A DNA stretch of 64,000 nucleotides from Sepiola atlantica. Taxonomy: Eukaryota > Mollusca > Cephalopoda > Sepiida > Sepiolidae. Shown piece after piece: positions 10,731 to 21,500 of the stretch (positions are counted from its first letter, which is position 1; each line of letters begins with the position of its first letter). The position numbers were made by a program, and so were the translations under genes. The notes beneath the pieces are model-generated. The model was not told the DNA's origin, made no database searches, and saw only the letters and a list, made by a program, of their open reading frames with translations. The DNA lies in NCBI GenBank assembly GCA_963556195.1, contig OY744544.1, positions 49,408,325-49,472,324 on the forward strand, in the 5' to 3' direction.

Positions 10731-11485
10731 TTTATTTAGGCAGGTGAGTTCCTTCGGACAACCCTCATCTTTATCTACAGATGAAGATTTTACAAACCTT
10801 GGGAACTCACCAGACCTTAGGCATAGTGCCCGTTATGTAGGGGGAGGGGGGTCGGGGATAAGTGAGACAAGCTGTTCAATGTTTTTTATTTCACAAAATT
10901 TTACAAACAACATAAAAAGAACATTTGCTGACTCTAAACTAGATTCTTGCACCAAAATACCGCATTCACTCTGTGGGTGGATCCCTACTTAAAATATCCC
11001 CAAAAAACATCGATGTAAAAAAGAATTATCGTGGGAGTGGGAAAAAATATTAAAAACACCCAAAAAGAAAGAAAAATAAAGAACAAAATAAAATGGTAGA
11101 AAAGTTAGTATGGCCCGGCTTTCCCTCATGACTAAGTGTTAGACCGCCCACTGTTTTCCGGCACGAGACCGAAAACAAGCGGGTCGGTCACTAAGTGGGA
11201 GTGGGAACTTAAGAGAGGAGTGTTCAAAAAATAAATTCATCGGGAATGGGATCATTGGGTGGATGGCGTCTTCCAAGATAGTAATGCCAAGGGTTTCAAA
11301 AGACCGGGGACAAAATAAAACAGTGGAAGTGGGAATCTTTGGAAGCTCTCTAGTGCCGGCAAAAATAAAATAGGGACAGGATAACTTTCATTCCTACTAG
11401 TTTAAGAGGTTACCAGTTTTTTTAAATAAATCAAAAAACTCTACAGGGGTGGGTTCCGTAGAACCCAGTACCGCGTGTGCCATAA

Positions 11486-14400
11486 CTATGGAGGGAACAC
11501 GAACTCAAACTTGGCGCCTCGTCGGATGCACAAACTAGTGTCATGCACCCATCTCCTATCGAAATCCATGCGATGTAATCGTTTCCAATCGCATCTGATC
11601 TTCACTTTAAGTTGGTGTTTAAAGTAAACTACCAGATCCCGATCCGAAACAGATCCAACCCCATGAACCTCATTAAGACGTGTAACCCACGTCACTAGTC
11701 TTGCTACGGCTAGGATGGCTAGAAACACCATTCGTTTCTCCCCAGACCACGGCGGTGCTGCGTTGTTGATGACAGATGCTACATCCAGGACCATCGGCTG
11801 CTCGGCGTCGATGCGGGCCGTCACCTCCCTGACGTATCCCCAGAGATGTCGAAGTTTGCTGCAGGTGAAGAAGGCGTGCTCGGCCGTTTCTTCTTCGTCG
11901 TCTTCACAGCGCGGGCATAAGGGGACGTCCCTTAAACCATCTCTGCATAATCTGCCATAGAGGGGCAGTGCGTTCCGAACCAGTCGCCAGGTCAGAGAAT
12001 ACTCAGAATTGTTGAGATAACTCTGGCCTGGCGCCCAATTCCACTGGGAGCGGGCCTCCTCCCTCGACAATCCAAGCCGCTCCTCAAGTGGGTCCGAAGC
12101 GGTACCCTCCACTAGATCCCGATATAGTCTCTTCCTAGACCGGGCAAGGTTACTGGACCCCGGCAACGCTCTAAGCGCGGCCCGGCATTCGGCGAAGAAC
12201 AAGGGCTCCCCTCTCGGCCTACGTCGTCCTTCGACCGAGAGGTCGGGTATGAGGTTGGGAAAGGCGCTCCCGACCGCAGGGACCCACGGAGTGTCTTCCA
12301 TCAAAGTCCGACTCAGGAAAGCCAGTCTCTCGGCATGTCGATGACTTGCCAAGTCAGGCATCCCCAAGCCTCCCACACTCGGAACTTGAGTACAGACCTG
12401 TCTGCGGACGTACGCTTTCCGGCCCTTCCAAAGAAGCGAGAAGAGTAAGCGCGTGAAAGCGATAAGGCGGGCCGCAGGCAGTGGTAGTACAGACAGCCGG
12501 TAAAGGATGAGAGGAAAGACGTAAGTGGCGCACGCCTCCGCTCTGCCCTTTAAGGAAAGCTTCCTTCGAATCCAAGCCCGGACCGACGATTCGACCTTTG
12601 TCTGTACTTCCGACCAGTTCTTTTCCAGCTGGAGGCCCGGCCCGAACCACACGCCGAGGATTCGAACCGGGCCATCCGACCAGCTGAAGTCACCTGGAAG
12701 AGCGGTCTCTCCGCTCCAGGCACCCAACCGCAGGCCGTTCGACTTGCTGCGGTTGACTATGGCCCCTGTCACTTCTTCGTACCGAGCGAGCGCCTTAATC
12801 ACCGTTCGAATGTCAGTACGGCTCGACACGAAAACGGTGACATCATCGGCAAACGCGGAAACCCTGACTCGCGCTTTGCGAGGAGGGATAGCGATCCCGC
12901 GCAGGACTGGTGTTGTCGCCTCATCCCTTAATTTGCGAAGGAAGGGTTCCAACGCCAGGATGTAGAGCAGGGGCGACAGCGGACAACCCTGACGTACCGA
13001 CCGAGAAACAACGAACGATTCCGACCTCTTTCCATTGACTTGCACCACTGCCGTCGGCGAGTCATACAGAATAGAGATCCACCTGCGGAAGTCCGGACCA
13101 AAACCGGCAGCCGCTAAAACAGCTTTCAGGAAACCATGGTCGACCCTATCGAAAGCCTTGGACTGATCTAAATTGATCAGCGCGGCTTCAGCGTCGTCTT
13201 CTGTCCCCTCTATGATCATGCGAATCAAATGCAAGTTGTTCTGAATCGACCTCCCCTTCACAGCAAAGTTCTGCTCCGGCTTGATCAAATCACCGATAAC
13301 AACCTGCAGGCGGTTCGCAAGAACGCGGGCCAAAATCTTTAACTCTGTGTTTAGCAGAGTTATGGGCCTGTAGTCGTCTAAATTTCCCCCACCAGGTTGG
13401 TCCCTCTTCTTCAGTAATGTGACCACTCCTTTGGTTACCTGTCCAGGGATTGACTCCTGAACAAACCAGTGGTTAAACACATCCTTCAGAATTGGGACAA
13501 ACATGGGCGACAGCCTCAAATACATTTCGTACGGCAGACCATCGAGTCCCGGAGATTTGTTCAAGCCGACCTGCTTCAACGCAGTAACGATCTCGCCCTC
13601 CGTAATCCTGCCATCACAGCCAGCTGCTCGAGCCGCCTCGAGGCGGGGCGAGTCAGCCAAATAGCTGTCAAACTCCTGGCCGCGGAGTCTGGGCAGTTGG
13701 GTGAAGCGTTCCTCCAAATGCTCACGGAACCCCTCACAGATCTCACGAGACGATACGAGGGTATGTCCTTCCAGGTTTTTCACCTTCCGAATGTACCCAT
13801 CCGAACCACGACGTAAAGCAGCCTTACGCTCAACAGCGTCAACGTTCACGGCTTCGTTAGAGACTTTCTTTAATCTAGCTCTAACTACTTGACCTTCATA
13901 TCGCTCGCTAGCCAAGCGATTGAGGTCCCCCGTAATTAATGCTATCTCTAGGGGATCCCCCCCAGCCACCGCCCGGGTCATCTTATCCTCTACTTGCTTT
14001 TGCGTCCTAGCCCTATCTTGAGCGAGGCGCTGGCTGTAGCGGACACAAAAGTTCCTAACCTGAGCCTTAGTTTTAACCCAGTACCTACTCCCGATAACCA
14101 CCCCCACTAATCCCCGCTGGAGTAGTAACGTTAGCTGTTCCCGGAAGTCTCGTATCTCCAGTAAGGAGGTATTAAACTTCCAGTACCCAGCCAACCTAGG
14201 CCTATCACTTAAGTTCAACCGGGCCGTAACCAATTTATGGTCCGAATGTCCTAACCAAGTGAACGTGGGACAAGATATGAAATCTACGTCGCCTCTTCTA
14301 ACTAACATTCTGTCCAAGTAAGTACTCGGACAGAAGGCCGCGCTAGTATGCCACGTCCACATCTCCCGCCCTGGGTGATCAACGCGAAATCTGTCGACAA

Positions 14401-14926
14401 GATCGCATGAGGCCATCAGGTCAGACAGACTGCTTTCCCACCTCGCCGACCCTCTATTCCCACCGACCTTATCTATCTTGGGGTCTAGGATGGCATTCCA
14501 GTCCCCCATTAAAACTACTCGCTCCGGACCCTTGAGGAACGCCTCCAACCGTCGAAAAAAGGAAACCCTCTCGCCAGCAATGTTGGGCGCATAAACCGCA
14601 ACGATCCGAAACTTGCTGTTTTCAACGGCAACATCGACCACGACCAGTCGTCCCACCGCATCCGCATGAACAACGCTCACCGCCGCAGGCAGGGTGCGTC
14701 TCACTAACAAAGAGATGCCACAACTATGAGCATCGCCATATGCTGAGTAGACGTCATAGTCGTCAGTCAGCACATCACAATCCCCATACGAATCGAAGTG
14801 GGTCTCTTCAATCGCAGCTACATCTACCTCACGGGCCACGAGATCCCTCAGCGCGCGAGCAGCCCTGCTTCGGGATCTCATGCCCCTCACATTCCAACAA
14901 GCCAAGTTTAAATTTGTGGTCCCCAT
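11486..14926 (-). CDS. LINE ORF2: AP-like endonuclease and reverse transcriptase, copy A
   Basis: A protein of 1,146 residues from the ATG at 14926. The N-terminal ~240 residues form an apurinic-like endonuclease: LACWNVRGM, the catalytic-glutamate motif EETH (about residue 41), GDWNAILDP (about 142), and SDHKLV (about 230). The reverse transcriptase follows: DDYRPITLLNTELKILA, INLDQSKAFDRVDH, VRQGCPLSPLLY and the catalytic FADD (about residue 693). Near the C-terminus is a CCHC-type finger, CPRC then H and C in EHAFFTC (about residues 1000-1020), usual for this LINE group. In target-primed reverse transcription the endonuclease nicks the target and the RT copies the element RNA there. The ORF has no stops or frameshifts. 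Its ATG shares one base with the ORF1 stop (TGATG). A TTG codon lies just before the ATG, but the ATG is preferred. Confidence 0.95.
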   Translation of the reverse strand: MGTTNLNLACWNVRGMRSRSRAARALRDLVAREVDVAAIEETHFDSYGDCDVLTDDYDVYSAYGDAHSCGISLLVRRTLPAAVSVVHADAVGRLVVVDVAVENSKFRIVAVYAPNIAGERVSFFRRLEAFLKGPERVVLMGDWNAILDPKIDKVGGNRGSARWESSLSDLMASCDLVDRFRVDHPGREMWTWHTSAAFCPSTYLDRMLVRRGDVDFISCPTFTWLGHSDHKLVTARLNLSDRPRLAGYWKFNTSLLEIRDFREQLTLLLQRGLVGVVIGSRYWVKTKAQVRNFCVRYSQRLAQDRARTQKQVEDKMTRAVAGGDPLEIALITGDLNRLASERYEGQVVRARLKKVSNEAVNVDAVERKAALRRGSDGYIRKVKNLEGHTLVSSREICEGFREHLEERFTQLPRLRGQEFDSYLADSPRLEAARAAGCDGRITEGEIVTALKQVGLNKSPGLDGLPYEMYLRLSPMFVPILKDVFNHWFVQESIPGQVTKGVVTLLKKRDQPGGGNLDDYRPITLLNTELKILARVLANRLQVVIGDLIKPEQNFAVKGRSIQNNLHLIRMIIEGTEDDAEAALINLDQSKAFDRVDHGFLKAVLAAAGFGPDFRRWISILYDSPTAVVQVNGKRSESFVVSRSVRQGCPLSPLLYILALEPFLRKLRDEATTPVLRGIAIPPRKARVRVSAFADDVTVFVSSRTDIRTVIKALARYEEVTGAIVNRSKSNGLRLGAWSGETALPGDFSWSDGPVRILGVWFGPGLQLEKNWSEVQTKVESSVRAWIRRKLSLKGRAEACATYVFPLILYRLSVLPLPAARLIAFTRLLFSLLWKGRKAYVRRQVCTQVPSVGGLGMPDLASHRHAERLAFLSRTLMEDTPWVPAVGSAFPNLIPDLSVEGRRRPRGEPLFFAECRAALRALPGSSNLARSRKRLYRDLVEGTASDPLEERLGLSREEARSQWNWAPGQSYLNNSEYSLTWRLVRNALPLYGRLCRDGLRDVPLCPRCEDDEEETAEHAFFTCSKLRHLWGYVREVTARIDAEQPMVLDVASVINNAAPPWSGEKRMVFLAILAVARLVTWVTRLNEVHGVGSVSDRDLVVYFKHQLKVKIRCDWKRLHRMDFDRRWVHDTSLCIRRGAKFEFVFPP

Positions 14927-17505
14927 CAATTAGTGTCACACACGGGGCTAAAGTCCTCGGGAGTGAGGACGCCGAAGGTCTGACTGAGACTGCCGGTCAG
15001 CAGTTCGGACGAAATCCGTCCGTCTCGTGCCAAACCTCCCACGTCCACGGGGAAAGTTAATTTTAAAGCCCGAAAAAATGAGGGGTGAACATAAATGGGG
15101 ACCCTCCCACTACATTTGGACTTAATTTCCTTAAATGAAGGGTGCTCCTCTTCTATAAGGGGTTGCTCCGGGATTGCGTCCTTGGCCGCCCTAAGCATTC
15201 TCCATAATGCTTTCTCCCTCCCGTTCCCGGTTTCCTGCCTCACAAACGTTATAATTTTGGGTGCATTTTTAAAATTTCGGGGGTCTTGCACCTGTTTTCC
15301 TCCTACGTGGGTGAAGCTCTCCAGCTGCTTAATGTATCGCCTCTGCCTTCCATTGAGGTCTGATTGGACCTGTAATGAATCCGCCTCACAGATCCTTACC
15401 CCCGGCAGAAAGGGGAACCTCCTAGTCTTCTCCCGTCTCACTGGCGTAGGAGGAGGTGGTACCGGGACGACTTCTGGAATGACCTCTTGCTTTCTTCCTG
15501 GAACGACTTCTGGCATGACTCCCTCAGCAGCTCCTTCTGGTTCAGAGGCCGGCGGCGCTACTGGGATGGGAGCCTCCTCTTCCCTCTGTCTCGCCGACAC
15601 TGGGGACCTATCCCGAGGGCTGTTTAAGGGAGTGTAAAACTTGAGAGGAACATTTTCCTGTTCCATTGACTCGGAGGGGGCTAAAGATTTAATGTTTTCC
15701 TCCTCTCTTGCTGACTCCCGGACTTTTTTAGCTTTTGGGTCCTTTCTTTTGGGAGGCTCCATTGCTGCTTCCACCTCCTTTCCCTCTTCCTCCGATTCTG
15801 ATGAGAGGGCTGTCAGCTTCCTCTTCAAAGCTGCAGGCATCGGTCTCTCCTTGGTTGGTATAGGGGTCGGGGTGGGCTTCCTCCCCTTCTCTGTGGACTC
15901 CTTGTCTACTGCTGCTGACGATGATGCCGACACGGCTGGCGCTTTTTGGGGAACAGCCGCCGGGGGCTTTGCTGTTATTCTTTGGGGGCAGTCCTTTGCC
16001 ACATGCCCTGGCGTCTGACAGCGCCAGCAATGTGGCCTTCTTCCCTCCACGATGATCGACATAGACCAGGATTCGCATTTTAACTGCGCTGGAATCGCCT
16101 GAAACCCCTGCCGGTTGACCCTCATCTTCAGCCTGTATTCTCCTGTCAGAATACCATGCATTCCGCGATTCGGCACCACCTCCTCGACGTCGCCATACTG
16201 CGACATTATCGCTCCCAGATGGTCGGAGTCGATGCAGCATGGGACGCCGAGAACCGAAACTGACGCGCTTCTCCTTTCCATATATTCGGGTCTTAATTTC
16301 ATGCCCTTCCAGACTACGTCTCCGCCCATTGCTAGCTTTTCTGCTACCTCCTGGGTTGGGAGCAGCACATCCCACATTGCAAAGCTTTTCCTGAGGATAT
16401 AGGAAGCTGGGATCTTCAAGCCCACCAGTGCTTCCATGACTCTCTCCTTCAGGACTCCTACCAACCCATTCGCCTTTGCGTCCAAAGTTACGAAGGAGAT
16501 GATCCTCTTCCTCAATTTTTCCAGCGTTCCCGGAGGCAGCTTCACTGTGTTTCCTTCAGTGAACTCCTTGTATTTTTCCTCGAACACTCTCCTATAATGT
16601 TCAGGAGTCTTCTGCTGTTTGGGCCCCCACACTGAACTAGTGGGTTTAGCGGAAGCCGTTACCTCGATCTTCTTTTTATTGGGGATCCGCGAACCAGAGT
16701 TGGACGGCCTTGGCCATGGTTCATTAGCCGCGATCCCCTTCCTCCTTTCCGGTCTGTGAGCTGGTTTACTTGGGCCCTCTCCCCCTGATAGACTTTCATC
16801 CCCTGAGGAGCACCCTACAAATAAACCTGGGCGGTAGTTTTGTTCCGCCACCTTTAAGTCCCACGACTGGCTTTTCGTTAGTTTACTTTTATGAAAAGGG
16901 GTATCATCATACCCTTGGAAGAAAACTTCCGGAGACACCAATACTCTTGGAACCGCTGGCGTCTCCATTTCCAAAAGGAAATCCGACAACGCTGGATTGT
17001 CGCTCGACGCGACACTCCCTCGTCGCGATGAAGAGGTGCCCTGCGTGGCAACACCTCCTGGGGAGCACTCGAGCGTGTCTCCCCCCGACCGAACTGGAGT
17101 ATCGCACGGCACGACACTCCCCAACAAAGCTCCAGAGGTGCCCTGCGAGGCAACACCTCCTGGGGAGCACTCGAGCGTGTCTCCCCCCGACCGAACTGGA
17201 GTATCGCACGGCACGACACTCCCCAACAAAGCTCCAGAGGTGCCCTGCGAGGCAACACCTCCTGGGGAGCACTCGAGCGTGTCTCCCCCCGACCGAACTG
17301 GAGTATCGCACGGCACGACACTCCCCGTGCCCTGCGGGGCAACACCTCCTGGGGAGCACTCGAGCGTGTCTCCCCCCGACCGGACTGGAGTGTCGCTCGA
17401 CGCGGCACTCACCGAACTCGCAACTGGGGCGCCCTTCGCGGCCGCACCCCTCTCGCTGTCTTTAGCCAAGACAGCTCTGGCTTTTGAGACCCAGGTGGCC
17501 TCCAT
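14926..17505 (-). CDS. LINE ORF1: gag-like RNA-binding protein with CCHC knuckle, copy A
   Basis: An open frame of 859 residues from the first in-frame ATG (17505). The frame stays open upstream past a TTG at 17568 to a TAG, so a longer product from a non-ATG start is possible. The N-terminal part holds four tandem repeats of about 34 residues (core TPVRSGGDTLECSPGGVA). A basic, Ser/Pro-rich linker and a central ~200-residue folded-looking region (VFEEKYKEF to LKCESWSM) follow. Then comes a canonical CCHC zinc knuckle, CWRCQTPGHVAKDC (about residue 490), and a long charged, Pro-rich tail. Such proteins bind LINE RNA and form the retrotransposition particle. The protein is identical in the second LINE copy. 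The stop overlaps the ORF2 start, suggesting coupled translation. Confidence 0.88.
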   Translation of the reverse strand: MEATWVSKARAVLAKDSERGAAAKGAPVASSVSAASSDTPVRSGGDTLECSPGGVAPQGTGSVVPCDTPVRSGGDTLECSPGGVASQGTSGALLGSVVPCDTPVRSGGDTLECSPGGVASQGTSGALLGSVVPCDTPVRSGGDTLECSPGGVATQGTSSSRRGSVASSDNPALSDFLLEMETPAVPRVLVSPEVFFQGYDDTPFHKSKLTKSQSWDLKVAEQNYRPGLFVGCSSGDESLSGGEGPSKPAHRPERRKGIAANEPWPRPSNSGSRIPNKKKIEVTASAKPTSSVWGPKQQKTPEHYRRVFEEKYKEFTEGNTVKLPPGTLEKLRKRIISFVTLDAKANGLVGVLKERVMEALVGLKIPASYILRKSFAMWDVLLPTQEVAEKLAMGGDVVWKGMKLRPEYMERRSASVSVLGVPCCIDSDHLGAIMSQYGDVEEVVPNRGMHGILTGEYRLKMRVNRQGFQAIPAQLKCESWSMSIIVEGRRPHCWRCQTPGHVAKDCPQRITAKPPAAVPQKAPAVSASSSAAVDKESTEKGRKPTPTPIPTKERPMPAALKRKLTALSSESEEEGKEVEAAMEPPKRKDPKAKKVRESAREEENIKSLAPSESMEQENVPLKFYTPLNSPRDRSPVSARQREEEAPIPVAPPASEPEGAAEGVMPEVVPGRKQEVIPEVVPVPPPPTPVRREKTRRFPFLPGVRICEADSLQVQSDLNGRQRRYIKQLESFTHVGGKQVQDPRNFKNAPKIITFVRQETGNGREKALWRMLRAAKDAIPEQPLIEEEHPSFKEIKSKCSGRVPIYVHPSFFRALKLTFPVDVGGLARDGRISSELLTGSLSQTFGVLTPEDFSPVCDTN

Positions 17506-17963
17506 CTCAATCTGTGTCTGTCTGCCGACCACAACCCGCCGATTCGGAATCAGGGAGACCGTCGCCAAAAGGCACGTGAGTCTTCCCCGAACCTGCCGGC
17601 TGCTTAAGTTGGGACAAGCAGTCAGACTCTGAAAAAAAGAATTAATTAATATTAATTGCCAAAAAAGTGGCTACAAGAAAGAAAAAAGTAAGAAACTTAG
17701 CTCTAAAACCAAGTGGGAGCTGGAACTAGATAGAGGAAAGTGAGAAATTAGCTCTAAAACCAAGTGGGAGCTGCCTCCCCAACGGGGGAGGAACTAGAAA
17801 GATCATATAAAAAAAAAAAAAAAAAAAAGAGAAAAAATCCCCAAAAGGGGGAGGAAAAAAGTAACAAAAGCCCCAAAAGGGGGCAAGAAAACGCTTTAAA
17901 CCTAGCCAACGGGCCCGGTAGCGGGATGCTTGGTCTTTGGGAAGACGAAAATGTCGTAACTGA

Positions 17964-18001
17964 GAACAGATACTACACTTTGATCTTAGCCAAAAGGCCA
18001 G
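17964..18001 (-). repeat. 38-bp target-site duplication, LINE A 5' side
   Basis: Exact second copy of the U2-head segment at 10693-10730. Beyond it the target continues as GAAAGCATACGAAATTAAAA, the same flank that precedes U2 heads in the tandem units. Confidence 0.8.
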
Positions 18002-18287
18002 GAAAGCATACGAAATTAAAATTTTGGGAACGATTTCTATCAGTATTTATAACGAATCTACCACAGTACAGCGGTCTATCCACTATACACTGTTTAAATG
18101 ACGTTAATAAATTAACAAGTAATAATAACTATGATTTTCTTTCAAAAAACATTGTATCATACTATTTAACAACTTATTACATGAGTTTTGAATATCAACA
18201 AATAATTTTAAACTCCCCCAGACCGTTTTTCTCTAATTCAACATAGCTTTTAGACGCCATTTTTTTTTTTTACCGAAAATTACATTA
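18002..18287. other. AT-rich spacer between divergent U2-headed units (A)
   Basis: About 285 bp, AT-rich, present three times (33125-33409 and 48135-48395). It separates a minus-strand U2 head on the left from a plus-strand U2 head on the right, so it sits where a shared two-way promoter would be. The 20-mer TAATTCAACATAGCTTTTAG (18234-18253) lies about 35-54 nt before the plus-strand head, about where invertebrate snRNA genes keep their proximal sequence element. No coding sequence is seen. Confidence 0.6.
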
Positions 18288-18512
18288 ATTCACTTCTTTT
18301 GGCTAATATCAAGGTGTAGTATCTTCCGATGGATACTGCACCCCATAAACTGGAATCGTCTTGGCCAGCGGGGCTTCATTCCGCCGGTCTATGAGTTTGT
18401 CATGTGCAGTTCTAGGAGGTCCACACTCCCAGGATTTGCCTCCCCTCTTTGGGGAGGAATAAGTTTATTGCTTACTGCCTGAGGCGCCCCTACCGGGGAA
18501 TGCCGAATAACA
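18288..18512 (+). repeat. Inverted (plus-strand) U2-headed unit A, 3'-truncated
   Basis: Starts ATTCACTTCTTTTGGCTAAT and continues ATCAAGGTGTAGTATCTTCC, a decayed U2 head. The same hairpin body follows through CCTCCCCTCTTTGGGGAGG and TAAGTTTATTGCTTA to the CCCCTACCGGGG hairpin. It breaks off near 18507 at the start of the satellite, before the U-rich tract and 3' hairpin. The head carries substitutions and a one-base deletion absent from the minus-strand tandem copies. Confidence 0.75.
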
Positions 18513-21500
18513 GCTTCTACGTTTCTCTTTGGACTATTTTGCAGATGAAAAGCGGGGTGGGGGGATCGGTAAGAGTGATTTCATTACTGCTCCAGAAGCC
18601 TCCTTGATTTTTTTAAATACTCGGCGTTGTCCGGGAGAAAAGTGCTCAATATCCTAGATAGAGCTACTGTAGTGATAGGTTTGGAAAATATTTTAACGCC
18701 ATCTTCGTTACCCTTTGGACTATTTTGCAGATGAAAAGGAGGGAGGATACCTAAGTAATTTACGTAGTGCTCATGAGGCCTCCTTGATTTTCAAAGTACT
18801 CGGCGTTGTCCGGGAGAAAAGTGCTCAATATCCTAGATAGAGCTACTGTAGTGATAGGTTTGGAAAATATTTTAACGCCATCTTCGTTACCCTTTGGACT
18901 ATTTTGCAGATGAAAAGGAGGGAGGATACCTAAGTAATTTCAGTAGTGCTCAGGAGGCCTCCTTGATTTTCAAAGTACTCGGCGTTGTCCGGGAGAAAAG
19001 TGTTCAATATCTTAGATAGAGCTACTGTAGTGATAGGTTTGGAAAATATTTTAACGCCATCTTCGATCCCTTTTAGACTATTTTGCAGATGAAAAGGAGG
19101 GAGGATACCTAAGTAATTTACGTAGTGCTCAGGAGGCCTCCTTGATTTTCAAAGTATTCGGCGTTGTCCGGGAGAAAAGCGCTCAATATCCTAGATAGAG
19201 CTACTGTAGTGATAGGTTTGGAAAATATTTTAACGCCATCTTCGTTCCCCTTTGGACTATTTTGCAGATGAAAAGGAGGGAGGATACCTAAGTAATTTCA
19301 GTAGTGCTAAGAAGGCCTACTTGATTTTCAAAGTACTCGGCGTTGTCCGGGAGACAAGCGCTCAATATCCTAGATAGAGCTACTGTAGTGATAGGTTTGG
19401 AAAATATTTTAACGCCATCTTCGTTACCCTTTGGACTATTTTGCAGATAAAAAGGAGGGAGGATACCTAAGTAATTTCATTAGTGCTTAGGAGGCCTCTT
19501 TGATCTTCAAAGTACTCGGCGTTGTCCGAGAGAAAAGTGCTCAATATCCTAGATAGAGCTACTGTAGTGATAGGTTTGGAAAATATTTTAACGCCATCTT
19601 CGTTACCCTTTGGACTATTTTGCAGATAAAAAGGAGGGACGATACCTAAGTAATTTCAGTAGTGCTCAGGAGGCCTCCTTGATTTTCAAAGTACTCGGCG
19701 TTGTCCGGGAGAAAAGTGCTCAATATCCTGGATAGAGCTACTGTAGTGATAGGTTTGGAAAATATTTTAACGCCATCTTCGTTACCCTTTGGACTTTTTT
19801 GCAAATAAAAAGGAGGGAGGATACCTAAGTAATTTCATTAGTGCTTAGGAGGCCTCTTTGATCTTCAAAGTACTCGGCGTTGTCCGAGAGAAAAGTGCTC
19901 AATATCCTAGATAGAGCTACTGTAGTGATAGGTTTGGAAAATATTTTAACGCCATCTTCGTTACCCTTTGGACTATTTTGCAGATAAAAAGGAGGGACGA
20001 TACCTAAGTAATTTCAGTAGTGCTCAGGAGGCCTCCTTGATTTTCAAAGTACTCGGCGTTGTTCGGGAGAAAAGTGTTCAATATCTTAGATAGAGCTACT
20101 GTAGTGATAGGTTTGGAAAATATTTTAACGCCATCTTCGATCCCCTTTAGACTATTTTGCAGATAAAATAGAGGGAGGATACCTAAGTAATTTCAGTAGT
20201 GCTCAGGAGGCCTCCTTGATTTTCAAAGTACTCGGCGTTGTCCGGGAGAAAAGTGCTCAATATCCTAGATAGAGCTACTGTAGTGATAGGTTTGGAAAAT
20301 ATTTTAACGCCATCTTCGATCCCTTTTAGACTATTTTGCAGATGAAAAGGAGGGAGGATACCTAAGTAATTTACGTAGTGCTCAGGAGGCCTCCTTGATT
20401 TTCAAAGTATTCGGCGTTGTCCGGGAGAAAAGCGCTCAATATCCTAGATAGAGCTACTGTAGTGATAGGTTTGGAAAATATTTTAACGCCATCTTCGTTC
20501 CCCTTTGGACTATTTTGCAGATGAAAAGGAGGGAGGATACCTAAGTAATTTCAGTAGTGCTAAGAAGGCCTACTTGATTTTCAAAGTACTCGGCGTTGTC
20601 CGGGAGACAAGCGCTCAATATCCTAGATAGAGCTACTGTAGTGATAGGTTTGGAAAATATTTTAACGCCATCTTCGTTACCCTTTGGACTATTTTGCAGA
20701 TAAAAAGGAGGGAGGATACCTAAGTAATTTCATTAGTGCTTAGGAGGCCTCTTTGATCTTCAAAGTACTCGGCGTTGTCCGAGAGAAAAGTGCTCAATAT
20801 CCTAGATAGAGCTACTGTAGTGATAGGTTTGGAAAATATTTTAACGCCATCTTCGTTACCCTTTGGACTATTTTGCAGATAAAAAGGAGGGACGATACCT
20901 AAGTAATTTCAGTAGTGCTCAGGAGGCCTCCTTGATTTTCAAAGTACTCGGCGTTGTCCGGGAGAAAAGTGCTCAATATCCTAGATAGAGCTACTGTAGT
21001 GATAGGTTTGGAAAATATTTTAACGCCATCTTCGTTACCCTTTGGACTATTTTGCAGATAAAAAAGAGGGAGGATACCTAAGTAATTTCAGTAGTGCTCA
21101 GGAGGCCTCCTTGATTTTCAAAGTACTCGGCGTTGTCCGGGAGAAAAGTGCTCAATATCCTAGATAGAGCTACTGTAGTGATAGGTTTGGAAAATATTTT
21201 AACGCCATCTTCGTTACCCTTTGGACTATTTTGCAGATGAAAAGGAGGGAGGATACCTAAGTAATTTACGTAGTGCTCATGAGGCCTCCTTGATTTTCAA
21301 AGTACTCGGCGTTGTCCGGGAGAAAAGTGCTCAATATCCTAGATAGAGCTACTGTAGTGATAGGTTTGGAAAATATTTTAACGCCATCTTCGTTACCCTT
21401 TGGACTATTTTGCAGATGAAAAGGAGGGAGGATACCTAAGTAATTTCAGTAGTGCTCATGAGGCCTCCTTGATTTTCAAAGTACTCGGCGTTGTCCGGGA

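Larger units (their letters stand above)
10731..17963 (-). mobile_element. Full-length Tx1/L1-group LINE, copy A (U2-inserted)
   Basis: A 7,233-bp non-LTR retrotransposon on the minus strand: 5' UTR (about 17506-17963, with a ~50-bp tandem duplication around AACCAAGTGGGAGCTG and a poly-A/T run), ORF1, ORF2, a ~750-bp 3' UTR (10731-11485) and a short AAATAAA-type end with no long poly-A. Exact 38-bp copies of the U2 5' region flank it. The apurinic endonuclease plus reverse transcriptase in ORF2, CCHC knuckle in ORF1 and L1/Tx1-like RT wording fit the Tx1 clade, which includes the U2-targeting family Keno. Both ORFs are intact, so the copy is young. Family membership is inferred and needs a phylogeny. 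Confidence 0.88.

Noticed and set aside
15728..16375. Long frames on both strands overlapping LINE ORF1 and ORF2
   Set aside because: They are shadows of the two LINE ORFs in GC-rich sequence, and none shows its own domain.
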